Shown piece by piece: positions 9,817 to 21,533 of a stretch of 64,000 nt of DNA; the stretch's first letter is position 1; each line of letters begins with the position of its first letter. The notes below the pieces were generated by a model that saw only the letters and a program-made list of their open reading frames with translations, was not told the DNA's origin and made no database searches. This DNA is from Ottelia alismoides (lineage: Eukaryota > Streptophyta > Magnoliopsida > Alismatales > Hydrocharitaceae): NCBI GenBank assembly GCA_037367405.1, contig JAZKJV010002955.1, positions 248,001 through 312,000 on the forward strand, written 5' to 3'. A program made the translations under genes and the position numbers.

Positions 9817-12800
9817 CGATGAATATGCATTTCATCATCTTTATTCATTTATTTTAGCTTAAAATCCCTTACAAAACACCTGTATATAATACTAACTCCA
9901 TATTCTTACTAATTTGCATATGTGTGTTAATATTGTATATTTCTATATTATTTTAACATGAAATAATAAATAAATAAAGGGAAATAAAGAAAAGAAAAAG
10001 ACTGTATATATGTAATAGATACAGAATGACCCGAATCCCGAGAGAAGGTCAAGATTTGACCTGATCCATCAGGAATAAAGTAGGGGGAGATAGGGTCCTT
10101 AATCAGAAAATCTAAAAAAATGTATTGTAAATACTTCTTGCTTATTTTGTATATCTATATAAAACTAACACAATTTTTTATACATAACTTGACCTCAAAT
10201 TAATTATTTTCAAAATAAAAGTTGTAAATAGAAATGTTTCCTAATAATAAAAATGATTTCACAATAAATTCATGTACAGAATAAAAGTAACCACATCTGG
10301 AAAAAGCCATTAATCGAATTGAAAGATCAGTTCGGGCTTCATATGAAGTCAAATTGAAGCAAACTCACTTCCATTGTAATCTAAATTAAATTATCTTTAA
10401 AATAGCCGTGATTTCATAGAGTTACAGTTAAAAAGTTGGTTTTTTAGGGTGGTTTATTCAATTTTACCATTTATTTGTACATATTGTATTTGTAAATATT
10501 TGTAAATATTTGTACTAATTATTGAAAATAAAAATAAAAATAAAAATATTTAAAAACTAATTTCCTTATTTAACCATGTAAATACTGTACTATATGTATA
10601 TAGAATATGTATATAGTTCATTTTCTTAAATAACTACTACAAAATAATGAGAAAATTAACATTTATTTTTCAAATTAATAAAGTGACGAAAATACAAAAA
10701 ATAGTTAATTTTTATAAATATTTTTAAACACTAACTGCTTTTATCTTTATCTCAATTCAAATTTCTTTTCTCTTATCTCTTATCTTTCTTCAAAATTTTA
10801 AAAATTCAAATTCCATTCTACTATCTATTAATATGGTACTTCATCACTCATTTCAACTTGATCAATCTTTGGTGAGAGGAGATCGATCTCGGAGACTCTT
10901 CTTGTCACAGAAAGGTGCCTAGCCTCAAAGCCGTCCGGTGACATCAAGTCAGCCTTCATTGAGGTGATCAAGGTATTTTCCGCTCCTAAGGTGAGATCCA
11001 TTTTCTCTTATTTTTAATCTAGGATTAATCATAGTTTTATTTGTTCGTATTTTTATGTCATCTTTTTTTCTAGATCCTATAATCCATCATGATTTGATTC
11101 GCCATCAATCTCGATTTTTCATCTCACAACTCGATCTACTCATGTTCTTATTTTACCTCACGCAATTTTCCAATTCCGGTCGCGTATGGTGGTCGGAGAT
11201 CCTGATCCATCCCTCATTTTTCGTTGGATCCCATTCACATCTTTGTTTGATTTTTCATATTTTGAATAATCGGGACCGAGCCATCGTGATCTTGTCCTCA
11301 TTCGTTAATAAATAATACATATAGTTTTCTAACAATTGTTTTGCAGGATCAAATAAAAAATTTACAAAAATGAAAAATAAAATAAATAAATAAAAGTTTT
11401 TTACTATTTATGTTTTTACAATTTACAAAAATAAAAATAAATTAAAAAACTACAACACGGCAGGCGCCACTGCTCATCCTACCAGCGGCGTCCGCGGCCC
11501 CCATCCGTCGATGCCACCGGATCTTCGTTGACCTGCAGCAGTCGGTGTTGCTCCAGCGCCTCAGGGGCCATCACCACCAGTCACCTGCCTAGGCGTCACA
11601 TCAGCATGCCCCCCCCCCTCCAACCCCATCACGTGCCACAGCGGCACCGCAACCCTCCTGGACCCTCTTCCACGACGCTTGGAGCCCCTCTTCATCGCCG
11701 CCTGCGCGTGGCCACCAACACGACGCTTGGAGTTCCTCCGCCCGAAGATTGTCGTCGTCTCTCCATCCTCTTCGGTCGCACCTCCTTCACGCAGCCGAGC
11801 ATCCACGACTCCAACCCCGCCGTCGATTTCCATAGCCACCCAACCCTTCCCATCCGTCTCCACCGCACCCCTCCGTACGCGAACCACCAACGAGCGCATG
11901 CCACCAACTCTCAAAGCCGTCGCCGCCCCCTTGTTTGCTCAAAGAACCCTAACGAGGATTAAAAAATATTGGAAAAATTGCATTCTGAGTCGCGGTGATT
12001 TCCTAAATTATAAGAAGACCCCCGTAGCCTCACATCACGTGCATAGTATGCTTATACTGGGTAAATTTCATTTTTGTCCTTCTGTTTATTTCCTGTAATT
12101 ATTTAATGCAAAAATATTAATTGTTCACATTTCAGATCCTATATTTCCAGACTACTTATTGCTTGTCTTTTCTATTGAAATAAATGTGTTTTTTGCCTCA
12201 AATACTCTAAAAAAATCAACTTAGACTCTTGTTTTGTGCATCTTCATTGTGTAAAAATTGCATTACATTTCAATTTTATTTGTTATTATTAAAGAATAAA
12301 AAACAGTGTCGTTTTCTCTTCATAAAATTCAAAAACTTATAAAATTAGAACATTGCTCTAAAAATTCCAGAAAAATTAGATTACTTTTATTTTATTGTCT
12401 TTTAATTTCTATCCAAATTTTGTATATTAATTATTTATAAAACTCAAAAAAATTGTAAAATATAAAAAATCTTATAAAAATCATAAACAAAATCCACAAA
12501 AACCCATAAATCATGATTTCACTTTCAACTTTTAGATATTTGTTTATAATTTAACATAAAAATAGTTGCCACGAGTTTTGGGCACTTAGAATATTTTTAA
12601 GTTGCAAATTACTTCAGCCTGTGCACTGTTTATCATTTTTATGACTGTTTGATTTTTAGAAAAATACATAAATATCTGAAAAATTCTATAAAAATTCCCA
12701 AAAATATTTCATAGAATTTAAAATCCAAAATTATTTCTCTGGATTTTTCTGAGCACCATTTGTTATAATTGAAAAATACAAAAAGAGCGCGGTATGCAAA

Positions 12801-13190
12801 TTTCTTACTTTTTGCATATTGTTCCTTATTTGTAAATTTTAAAAATTACAAAATTAAAATCACTAAAAATTTGAAAATCGGAAAACAAAAAAATAGAAAT
12901 TCAAAAAAATTAAAATAGAGAAATTCCACAAAACCAGGGATAGTTCACTGTTGATATTCCTTTTTCTCTTATTTGAATTTCTTTCGATTATTTGAATAAC
13001 ACTCGGGAATTGTAGCCTCCTTGAGTTCGATCTTGTCCGCTATACAGGTAAATAAGTAGCAAAAATTTCTCTTGCTTGCATTATTCTTTGTAATTTTGTA
13101 TCTTGAGAAGGAAAAAATAATTTGTTTGTTTATCGGGGGATTATTTGGGGATAACGACGACTTCGTATCGTTAATAACCGATTCTCGAGA
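9817..13190 (+). mobile_element. LTR of E2, old and diverged
   Basis: It begins CGATGAATATGCATTTCATCA right after the PPT; the expected TG is now CG. The block order follows the E1 LTR: a GACCCGAATCCCGAG-type motif near 10025, AT-rich U3, a donor at 10991 and acceptor TTTTGCAG at 11346, a GC-rich part 11460-11950, an AT-rich part, and a version of the GTTCGATCTTGTCCGCTATAC block near 13025. The 3' end is blurred; 13190 is my estimate. The 117-144 aa ORFs at 11528-12098 lie in the GC-rich part and overlap on both strands, so I do not call them genes. Confidence 0.65.
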
Positions 13191-13378
13191 TTTTCTATGT
13201 CAATAGCTACAACCTCCTCCTTTGCTTCGCCTGGAGCTCCTGCACTTGCCAGAACCTTCAGGTAGCATTTATCCTCCCTGAATTTTCTTTTCCACATCAA
13301 TCTTCCCATTTTTGCTATTGCATGTTCCTTTGCTCTGACCACTGGGTATGGAGCCCCATTACACATACTCACATGCAC
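13130..13378 (-). other. unidentified 82-codon ORF, possible captured gene fragment
   Basis: It lies between the end of one LTR half and the start of the next, in a stretch I cannot align to the other LTRs. The translation is rich in Lys, Glu and Ala, with a soluble-protein look (for example REDKCYLKVLASAG, then GEAKEEVVAIDIENLENR), unlike the low-complexity shadows nearby. No family is recognised. It could be a captured exon or chance; no start or splice site decides this. Confidence 0.25.
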
Positions 13379-13379
13379 A

Positions 13380-15330
13380 TATCAACTCTGGAACTCGCCC
13401 TTCATCTTCCAGCGCATCCTTTCCCCCTTAGGCTCGCTACTTATAGTGAGATTAAATTCGGTCTCCTCTCTCTGCCTTATTCAGAGACCCAAATCCCACT
13501 TTCTGTTGCTTCCCCTCGTTTCATCATGCAATAACCCGACCGAAGAGTCCCCTCTGAGCCACTCTATCCTATGTAGGTTCCGTGTGCACAAGGAGACCAA
13601 ATTGATACCCCTATTGCTCCAGTGGAGCTGCTCCAAATGGCGCCTCACCGTCCCGTTCATCCGCATGTCCAACCCCGCATCAGAGATATCCATTCGACGT
13701 GGAGTGAGTCAACGATCGTGCTGGACTTCTCAGGAATTTCATCAGAGCAACAGATCGCTCTCCACGCTTCGGCGAAGCTCGCCAGATCAGAGTTCTTCCA
13801 GCCCTCTTTACCACTATTCGATTTGGGGACGCATCCTAGATTTGATCCGAGCCTTATGCCCACGCTCTAGCCTAAGGCTTGGATCCTTTCTGGTCCCCTC
13901 ATCTGAGCTGCTTAACATGCATTTCTTGCAGAGGATCTGTCCGCACGTCCCCGAGACCATCTCTGAATCATCAGATCAGCTTTGCAGAAGTCCATCAAAG
14001 TCGTCAGAGCACCCACACATGTCGTACGTGCCTTCGGGCTATATTTCCCTTTCTGCCATGCATGTTTCCCTTTTTCACTTTAGTATAATAAATAAAATAT
14101 GTAGTCGAAGACATTTGTAGTTTGGACCATATAGTTTTTGTATTTGAATTTGAGTCTGATTGAGTTGGAGTCACACGTGTCTCCACATGCTTTCTAAGAT
14201 ATTCATAACTTTTCTCATTATTTTTATGTTGTTATGGAATGATGATTAAATTTTGGTAATTGTATTTATGCCCCTATGAGCTCGGATCACGTGTTGCGTG
14301 TGCTTTGAGTGGATAATTTACATATTTGACCCTTGTGCTTTATGTGTGTGTTATCTAAGCGGTCGTGAAAGTTCAAATATTCACATTTGGGTTAATGTCA
14401 ATTGTAACTCATTGTCTTTCATTGTTTGTAATAAATATTAAATTAACTTTATAAATTACCAAAAAATTACAGTTTGCTCCTTCTAGGATGTAGTATTTAT
14501 GGAAATTTTTGTGAGTTGATTTATGTGCATTTTATATTATTAAAAATTGAAAATCCCTAAAAAGTGTCTTGTCTAAGTTGCAAAAATTATAAAAATTTGA
14601 AAACCCCTAAAAATTCCACAAAAATTTCTGTGTTTGTCTTTTATTGTGTTTTAACTCCAGTAATAATTTGGTTTGAAAAATCGTTATAAAACCCTCAAAA
14701 TCACAAAACATCCAAATCTTAAAAAACTTGCATAAAATCAAAGAAAAATACAAAAATTATGTTTTCAGTTCTTGTTTAAAGGTTTTGTTTATATTTCATC
14801 ATAAAACTGTCTTCCAGGATTTTGGGATCGTAAACATTTTTAATTTGCAAATTGGTCCTAGTTGTGCACTGTTTCGTATTTTTACCACTGTTTGATTTTT
14901 AAAAATGCATAAAAATATCTGAAAAATATAGAAAAATCACCAAAAACATCTCAATATCCATAAACCCAAAAATATTTTCTTTGTAATTTTCTGATCATTT
15001 TTACTATTTTTAAAAATACAAAAATAGTGTTGTTTGTGTCTTGTGTGTTTTGAGCTTGATTTCCTTTTATTCAAAAATTTAAAAAAAATGAAAAAGTAAA
15101 ATCCACTAAAAAAATATTTTTCTGAGAAATTTGACTACTTAGTTTTTAAATCGTGATCCTTGTGTTCGACCCTGGTCGCTATACCAAGTAAATAAATTAG
15201 CGAGATCGCTTACAATTAGTTGATTTATCTTTGAGTGGTTTATTTTTCTCGTTGACCGAGCCGAGTGATTTGGGTCACAATGACCCTTGATTATTTTCAT
15301 ATTTAACCCGAATCGCTCGGTCGCTCATCA
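13380..15330 (+). mobile_element. second copy of the LTR second half
   Basis: After the E2 LTR, the GC-rich-to-end part of an Athila LTR appears again: a GC-rich segment with the acceptor CATTTCTTGCAG at 13931, an AT-rich part resembling 12240-12950, the GTTCGACCCTGGTCGCTATACC block near 15164, and an end GGTCGCTCATCA at 15330. The two halves are clearly homologous but diverged. It is either a truncated second LTR or an internal duplication. The 224-codon ORF at 13446-14120 has no recognisable content. Confidence 0.65.
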
Positions 15331-16154
15331 CACTACTGTTGTGTTATTGAATTGATCAATCATGGAACTTTGTCTTCTTTGACATTTCGTGCTCATGAAG
15401 GAGACATTGGATTTCATGAAACAAAATCAGGATGTTCCATGCTCGAATCTTTGTTTCGAATTGTTATAATCATACCAAAAATGCATGATTGTTATTTTAT
15501 TAATCTGTAATGCATTTATGTTTATTCATATGGATCCGAAAAATTATCATTAAATATCATGCTAAATCTAGTAACAACATGCCATTTCCTTTGGCTTCTC
15601 AAAATGCAAGTGTTAAAGCATAAAGTAAGAAATTAGTTTGCTCTTTTCTTGAATTCAAGAATGGTTCTTGGAAGACATAGTTAAAAATAGCCAAGCGAAA
15701 AGAATCATTGGCATCTAAGATGTGAAAAAATCAATCACATCTTTCCCTTTATCGAGAGTCACTAGTCAATTGCATGTTGCGTTATTATTGCTAACACTAT
15801 TGAGATCGAGTTCTAGAAATTTCATCTTCCTCATCTCCTTTAAGCCGAGGCTTTAATTTTTATTTACTTTAACATGCAAGTTTGTTCAAGGAGACTTATG
15901 CTAACAATGGGTTATTAGCATCATTTCACCGTAAAGTAACATGTAAAGTTCTATACATAACGTTCTTGTTTATTCATAAGGATAAGGTATACAAACTTCT
16001 CACAAAGGAAAATAAAATAGAGATCTCTAAACAACTAAACAAGTTGCTACGAAAGAAGAGAAACCATTCATGTTTATAGACGTATGTGTGTACATGATGA
16101 CATATATGAGTACACTCAAGGAGACATATAGTTGCTTGTGAAGATGGTGCGTTA
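15331..16154. other. no gene seen
   Basis: AT-rich sequence between the LTR stack and the extensin gene. The ORF at 15882-16079 (65 codons) has no supporting feature. The part next to 16154 is the presumed 3' UTR and downstream region of the extensin gene. Confidence 0.5.
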
Positions 16155-16994
16155 CTAGTAATGTGGAGGAGGAGGAGGAGGAGAAGAGTAGTAATACAGA
16201 GGAGGATGAGGAGGAGGAGATTTCACCGGAGGAGGTGGGGAGTGGTAGTAGTACGGGGGAGGAGGAGATTTCACTGGGGGAGGTGGGGAGTGATAGTAGT
16301 ACGGGGGAGGAGGAGATTTTACTGGAGGAGGTGGGGAGTGGTAGTAGTATGGGGGAGGAGGAGATTTCACTGGAGGAGGTGGGGAATGGTAGTAGTACGG
16401 GGGTGGGGGGGATTTAACAGGAGGAGGTGGGGAGTGGTAGTAATATGGGGGTGGAGGAGATTTCACAGGAGGAGGTGGGGAGTGGTAGTAGTAAGGGGGA
16501 GGAGGAGATTTCACAGGAGGAGGTGGGGAGTGGTAGTAGTACGGGGGAGGAGGAGATTTCACCGGAGGAGGTGGCGAGTGGTAGTAGTAAGGGGGAGGAG
16601 GGGACTTCTTTGGTGGGGGTGGAGAATGATAGTAATAAGGAGGGGGAGGAGACTTCTTTGGTGGAGGAGGTGAATGATAATAATAAGGTGGAGGAGGAGA
16701 TTTCACTGGAGGAGGCGGAGAGTGGTAGTAGTACGGCGGGGGAGGGGATTTCTTTGGTGGGGGTGGAGAGTGATAATAATAAGGCGGCGGAGGAGACTTC
16801 TCTGGTGGAGGAGGTGAGTGATAGTAATAAGGCGGAGGTGGGGACTTCTCCGGTGGCGGTGGAGATTGGTAATAATATGGAGGTGGAGGAGAGGGTGGCG
16901 GTGGGGGCGACGTGTAGTAATAAGGTCGACCTCCAGCAGAAACCGTGGCTACGAGGCATATCACCACTGCGAGGAAGAGGAAGTCCCTCCCCAT
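16155..16994 (-). CDS. extensin, YYYHSPPPP-repeat cell-wall glycoprotein
   Basis: It encodes 279 residues in one exon. Residues 1-20 (MGRDFLFLAVVICLVATVSA) form a signal peptide with a likely cut before GGRP. Then come a short Pro-rich lead-in and 14 tandem 16-residue units of the form YYYHSPPPP-xK-SPPPP, where x is E, K or V; the first unit has Q for H. The tail ends YYYSSPPPPPPHY. SPPPP blocks are sites of Pro hydroxylation and Ser/Hyp glycosylation, and YYY motifs allow tyrosine cross-linking, so the product is a secreted structural protein of the primary wall. The start at 16994 is chosen because the ORF opening at 17162 would run through the TATA box and place extra sequence before the signal peptide. 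The later units are almost all VK, suggesting recent unit amplification. It is intact as read, and is the only convincing host gene here. Confidence 0.95.
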   Translation of the reverse strand: MGRDFLFLAVVICLVATVSAGGRPYYYTSPPPPPSPPPPYYYQSPPPPEKSPPPPYYYHSPPPPEKSPPPPYYYHSPPPPKKSPPPPYYYHSPPPPVKSPPPPYYYHSPPPPKKSPPPPYYYHSPPPPKKSPPPPYYYHSPPPPVKSPPPPYYYHSPPPPVKSPPPPYYYHSPPPPVKSPPPPYYYHSPPPPVKSPPPPYYYHSPPPPVKSPPPPYYYHSPPPPVKSPPPPYYYHSPPPPVKSPPPPYYYHSPPPPVKSPPPHPPLYYYSSPPPPPPHY

Positions 16995-17068
16995 GGTTAG
17001 AGCTCCTCGGCTACCAACCCTAAACTCCAATATGGGAGTTGATGCCTTTGGAGGAGAGATGTGGTACC

Positions 17069-17079
17069 ATTTATATAGG
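17069..17079 (-). promoter_or_regulatory. TATA box of the extensin gene
   Basis: Minus-strand CCTATATAAAT lies about 75 bp upstream of the ATG at 16994, giving a short 5' UTR of about 40-50 nt with a start near 17040. Confidence 0.75.
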
Positions 17080-18243
17080 GAGAAAATGGGGATATTGGGA
17101 AAGCCTACCATGACGAGTGGCCATAACTTTGGTGAGTATGTGGGTCCGTTAATCTTTGACAAACTCCAAATTCCCCCAACAACTACTGTGTCATTATTGT
17201 CATTGCCATTGACTTTGGATGCCTTTTTTGTATCTGGTCGAAAAATAAAGGTAAGTGAATGCTAATAAAATACACCAAGGTCTAAAGAGTTTGGAGATGT
17301 GTCCTGATTTTTTTTACTGAAAAATGCTTATTGTAAATAACTACTGTAAATTCATATATTAAATATCATTTTTGTCTATATTAACGAATAAAAGGAATAT
17401 TATATATTATTTAAAAGAACCGTGCAGAAGAAAGTTCAAGGGGAGAGAAGAGTGTGATGTTTTTCTTTTCTTCGCGTTCAGTGTGGACATCAGAAATAGT
17501 TGGCTGCATTTGATTTGACGTCTTCCTTTTGTTATAAGTTGCTCGACCCATTCAATGCCTGCATGTGATAAGTCAAAGATTGAAAGATTCATTTTTACAA
17601 TCTAAAATCAAATTATTGAGGATGGAAAGTATGCAGCCAGAATGCAGAATGCTCAGTTGATGAACTTCAATTATTCTGCTGGATCTTTATTCAGTTTCGA
17701 CATTCTGCTGGATCTTTAATTACTGATGAAGTTCGAAGAAGAGGGAGTAATGCTTCAAGTAGATGTAACATCATAATATTTAGGACACCGCGACGTTTTG
17801 TCTGCCATTAATGGGTAGCTACTACAGATAATATACAGCCCAACAATCTGCAACTATTCGAAGTAGATCTATTTCTATAACCAAGAAGCAATGTCCCTGG
17901 ACAAAGATCAAGACATCCTCATGTACACTTCATAGAGTGATCGACCATTATGAAGAATCATCGAGATGGGTTTATATTGCTAAGAGCGCACTACTTTAGA
18001 ACCACAGCATAGAGGAGATTAAGGCACTTTGTCTTCTAACATACATTCGAAGGTCAAATCACCTGTATTGCGTTGTAGTAACGGTAAGAAACAGTTCCCT
18101 ATATAAAATATCTTTCTCACGTTTAGGTTCCTCGTGATTCACTTTCATCTTGTATTTTTCTCTCCCATAAGCACTTGTCCTTTATACGTTGGATATAGAA
18201 AGCAATGTGTTCTACTTATTAAAGGAGTAGGATATTGATCACG
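17080..18243. other. extensin upstream region, no gene seen
   Basis: Mixed-composition intergenic DNA. Short ORFs at 17407-17592 and elsewhere have no recognisable content. A short direct repeat (attctgctggatctttat) occurs near 17674 and 17702. The extensin promoter would occupy the part nearest 17080. Confidence 0.5.
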
Positions 18244-18790
18244 CCTAGGGGTGTAAACGAGCTGAACCTGAACGAACCAGCCCATGCTCGGTTCGGTTCG
18301 TTTAACATACTTTCAGACCCGAGTTCGGTTCGGATCGATAAAATGAAACTATAATCTGGTTCAGTTCGGCTCGGGTAAAGTTCGTAAAGGTTCGATTTGG
18401 CTCGTTAAAGGTTCGTTTAAGAATAGGGGTGTGTCATAGCCCGCAGGGAAGGGTTTTGTGGATGTTTTGGGAATAGGGACTTAGGGAGTAGAGGACTGGA
18501 TGAGTTTGAGAAAATAAGAGAATAACAATTTATTTTATGATAGAATGTCCTTCTTTCCATATATATACGTACAATATATATGTATATATACTCTTCTATG
18601 TTTTTGTACATATATAATCGGACTTTTAATGAACTGAACTTGAGCGAACTTATGTTTTTGAGGTTCGGTTCGTTTATTTAATCGAGCCCAAACTCGTGTT
18701 CAAGTTTGGTTCGTTTATTTTCGAATCGAATCTGAATGGAACTTTTAGCGGGCCGAATCTGAGCGAATGTCGAACCTGGAAATTTTCTGA
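18244..18790. repeat. TTCGGTTCG-rich interspersed repeat
   Basis: It begins GGGGTGTAAACGAGC and is filled with variants of GAACC / GGTTCG and CGAAC, a style common in plant non-autonomous DNA transposons. A different AT-rich stretch (about 18420-18620) interrupts it and may be a later insertion. Clean terminal inverted repeats were not found, so the class is not assigned. Confidence 0.45.
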
Positions 18791-20802
18791 CAGATTTAAT
18801 CACACCAGTTTCATTCTCAACTTGCACCTTATCATTTCTTCTTAAGTATGGAGTGGCGGTTGGGTTTTTGTCTTTTTACTATGACAAGGATTAACATTTG
18901 GAGAATGGTTGTTCTCATTTGTGCTCACATGATTCTTGAAGACAACTTGTCCCATTTATGCTTGATTTCTAGCCCCAAAACTCTTTTATGTTTCCATTTA
19001 TATCGGATAAGTCTTTATTCGCATTGGGATTCAAGATCAAGTATTGATAAATTCGTGATTCATCTACTTTATCATGCATTTTTTCAAAAAAAATACTTAT
19101 TAAATATAGGTTAAAATCCATTAATGATACATTATTGTAATTACAATTCATTAGTTTTTTAGTTAGTAGAAGACCTTCATAAAAAGAATAAAGGAAGAAA
19201 GGAAAAGGAAAAGCACAAAAAGAAGGATGCATCATAAGCACATATGTACATTTGTATAAAGAAAAAATAGTAGACTTAGTTGTAAGATGTACCAACAATC
19301 CTAACTCATAGACCTAGTCGTAATGATTTGGTTGACAAATAAATAAGAAGACAAAGAAAACGTCTTCAGAAGAATAATTATTGTGTAAATAAATAACATT
19401 TGTATATATTTTACATAAACTTCTCATTGTAAAGGAATTTTATTTCAAACTCTATGTGAATAGTTTTCTCACATTGTGTATAGAAATATGTAAAAATAAA
19501 ATAAAAAAATATTCCAAAAATAGCAACATATAGATATACACACTATAGGATTTTATACTATTTTCATTTCAATTCTTTTAATAAACTTGTATATAAAATG
19601 CATATAATATCACATATAAAAATACAAAAGAATTGTTTAGATATCAATCTGTGAATATACCAACAAATCTCAAACCCTAGAAAAGCCAAAATTCAGTGAC
19701 CATTATCTTTGGCATATGATCCTCTATGGAAATCTACAAACTTTTCAAAATTACTAGAATAAATCATCTAAATATTATAAAAAAATTGTTGGTGAATAGG
19801 TCATCTTATGTGGAAATCGAGTTCCGGGATACATATTATATGTAAGATATTTTGTTTATTAAATTTGTATATAGTATACATACCTTATTATAATTTTTTT
19901 TATTAATTTTATTTACTTCTCTTGATTGGGTTTTTTATTAAAAAAATATAAATAAATAAAAAACCAAACAAATAGCAAAACACAAAAAAATCTATACGCT
20001 AACTTAAAGGTATACATTTATTCCATATTATATTTATTTCTACTAATAAAAAAAGCCTAAGATATTCTAAAAATAAATTAGAATGTATATTAGTATAAAA
20101 AATCATTATATATATTTATATAAAATATTTAATATAAATTAGAAAAACTATATTTATAGCTATATATCTATTGTACTACTATATCATTAGTATCTTCTAA
20201 CTTACAATGAATATGTACATGTACTCTATTTCAAAGATGTAGAAAAGTAGATTCTCTGTAATTTTTATTTTCATCTTATTTTAATTTAACTTTATTTTCT
20301 GTTCACGTTCTTTAGCTATCCTCTCTAGGCATGAACTAATGTCCAGCCCAAACTTTCACGGCCTCACATCTCTTTAGCTCTACAGATCCTTGATGAATCC
20401 CAAATACATCTCTTTTATTCTTTGATTTTATCTAAAAATGTCAAGAAAATACTTGTAAGAATGCATTAATTCTTAGCTCTTATAGAAATAATCAAAATTA
20501 AAAATACAAATTAATAGTACCAACAAAATAAAAAGAAAAAAAAGGAAATAATACCAGAAGGATGTAAATAGGTACAGTACAGAAACAGACCAAGAAAATT
20601 AAAATAAATATAGCTGTATGATATATTTATGAAGCTATACAAGGACAAAAAGTGAACCATACTTAGTCGGTAAACAAATAAATAGGGAGATTAAAAAATT
20701 CAAACATAAATTATATACTTCAAGATATTCCATGCTAATGAAGAAATTAATTTTTATTCTTGGTCATTTTTTTGTCGAACTGTACAAGCGTATGTATTTG
20801 TA
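18791..20802. other. AT-rich, no gene seen
   Basis: Long AT-rich stretch with simple runs. ORFs of 88-109 codons (18848-19114 plus, 18969-19298 minus) overlap each other and have no recognisable domain. Confidence 0.5.
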
Positions 20803-20807
20803 TACAT

Positions 20808-21528
20808 GGTTTAAAATATCGGACCGGCCGGTCAGACCAGTTGGATAGGGAATAGGTCTCGACCCGGTCGGTTCGATCGACTTTATGTAATTAATTTTAA
20901 AAAAAAGGAAATAAAAAATCAGGTTTAATTCGACTGGTGGTCGGACCGGGTTGACCCGGGTGGTTGGAACAGGTTGATCCGGATTGACCCAGTTTTGATG
21001 ATTTAGTATATTTTCAAAAAAATAAAGGTTTAAATAATAAAATAATAGGATTTTGATCACTTTTGCCCTTCTTAACTTCTGCAATTTCGGTAATTATGTC
21101 CCTCTCTTTTTTGAAATATAACTTGTACCACTACTTTGTTAGAGTAATTTTATAGAAGCAACTATAAATAAATTATTACAATATTAGATTCATATACAAT
21201 GTTAAAAAATGTGACTACCTTTTGTTGAGTTTTACTCGAAATAGATAATCATGTTATTCTATTGAAAGATTTGACATTTTAAACAATTATTTCATTGATA
21301 TATAAATACATATTTACATATATGTATCCAGTTTTACCGGTTCAAAAAATCGGTTAGACCGGTCGGATCTGTAGATTAAGCCCGGTCCGGTTTTTTACGA
21401 ATGAATAGGAATGATGATGTCATACTAACATCATACCGCTCCGTCCTGTTTGGACCGACAGTTCAACCCGATTGGACCAAATCGAAGACTGACTGGTTCA
21501 ATGTCCGGTCTGATTTTTAAAATCTTGG
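20808..21528. mobile_element. CCGGTC-rich non-autonomous DNA element
   Basis: The left end GGTTTAAAATATCGGACCGG and the right end CCGGTCTGATTTTTAAAATC are imperfect inverted repeats. Both inner flanks carry more GACCGG / CCGGTT variants, and the centre is AT-rich without an ORF of note. TACAT flanks both sides (20803-20807 and 21529-21533), a possible 5-bp target duplication. The superfamily is not assigned. Confidence 0.6.
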
Positions 21529-21533
21529 TACAT

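Noticed and set aside
16161..17023. Long plus-strand ORFs opposite the extensin (Arg-rich and Glu/Ser-rich)
   Set aside because: They are complements of the 48-bp repeat; their low-complexity products mirror the repeat and have no independent support.
16995..17162. Extension of the extensin ORF upstream to 17162
   Set aside because: It would cross the TATA box and 5' UTR and bury the signal peptide; ATG 16994 gives a normal secreted extensin.
18848..19298. Short ORFs of 88 and 109 codons on opposite strands
   Set aside because: They overlap each other in AT-rich DNA with no homology or regulatory context.
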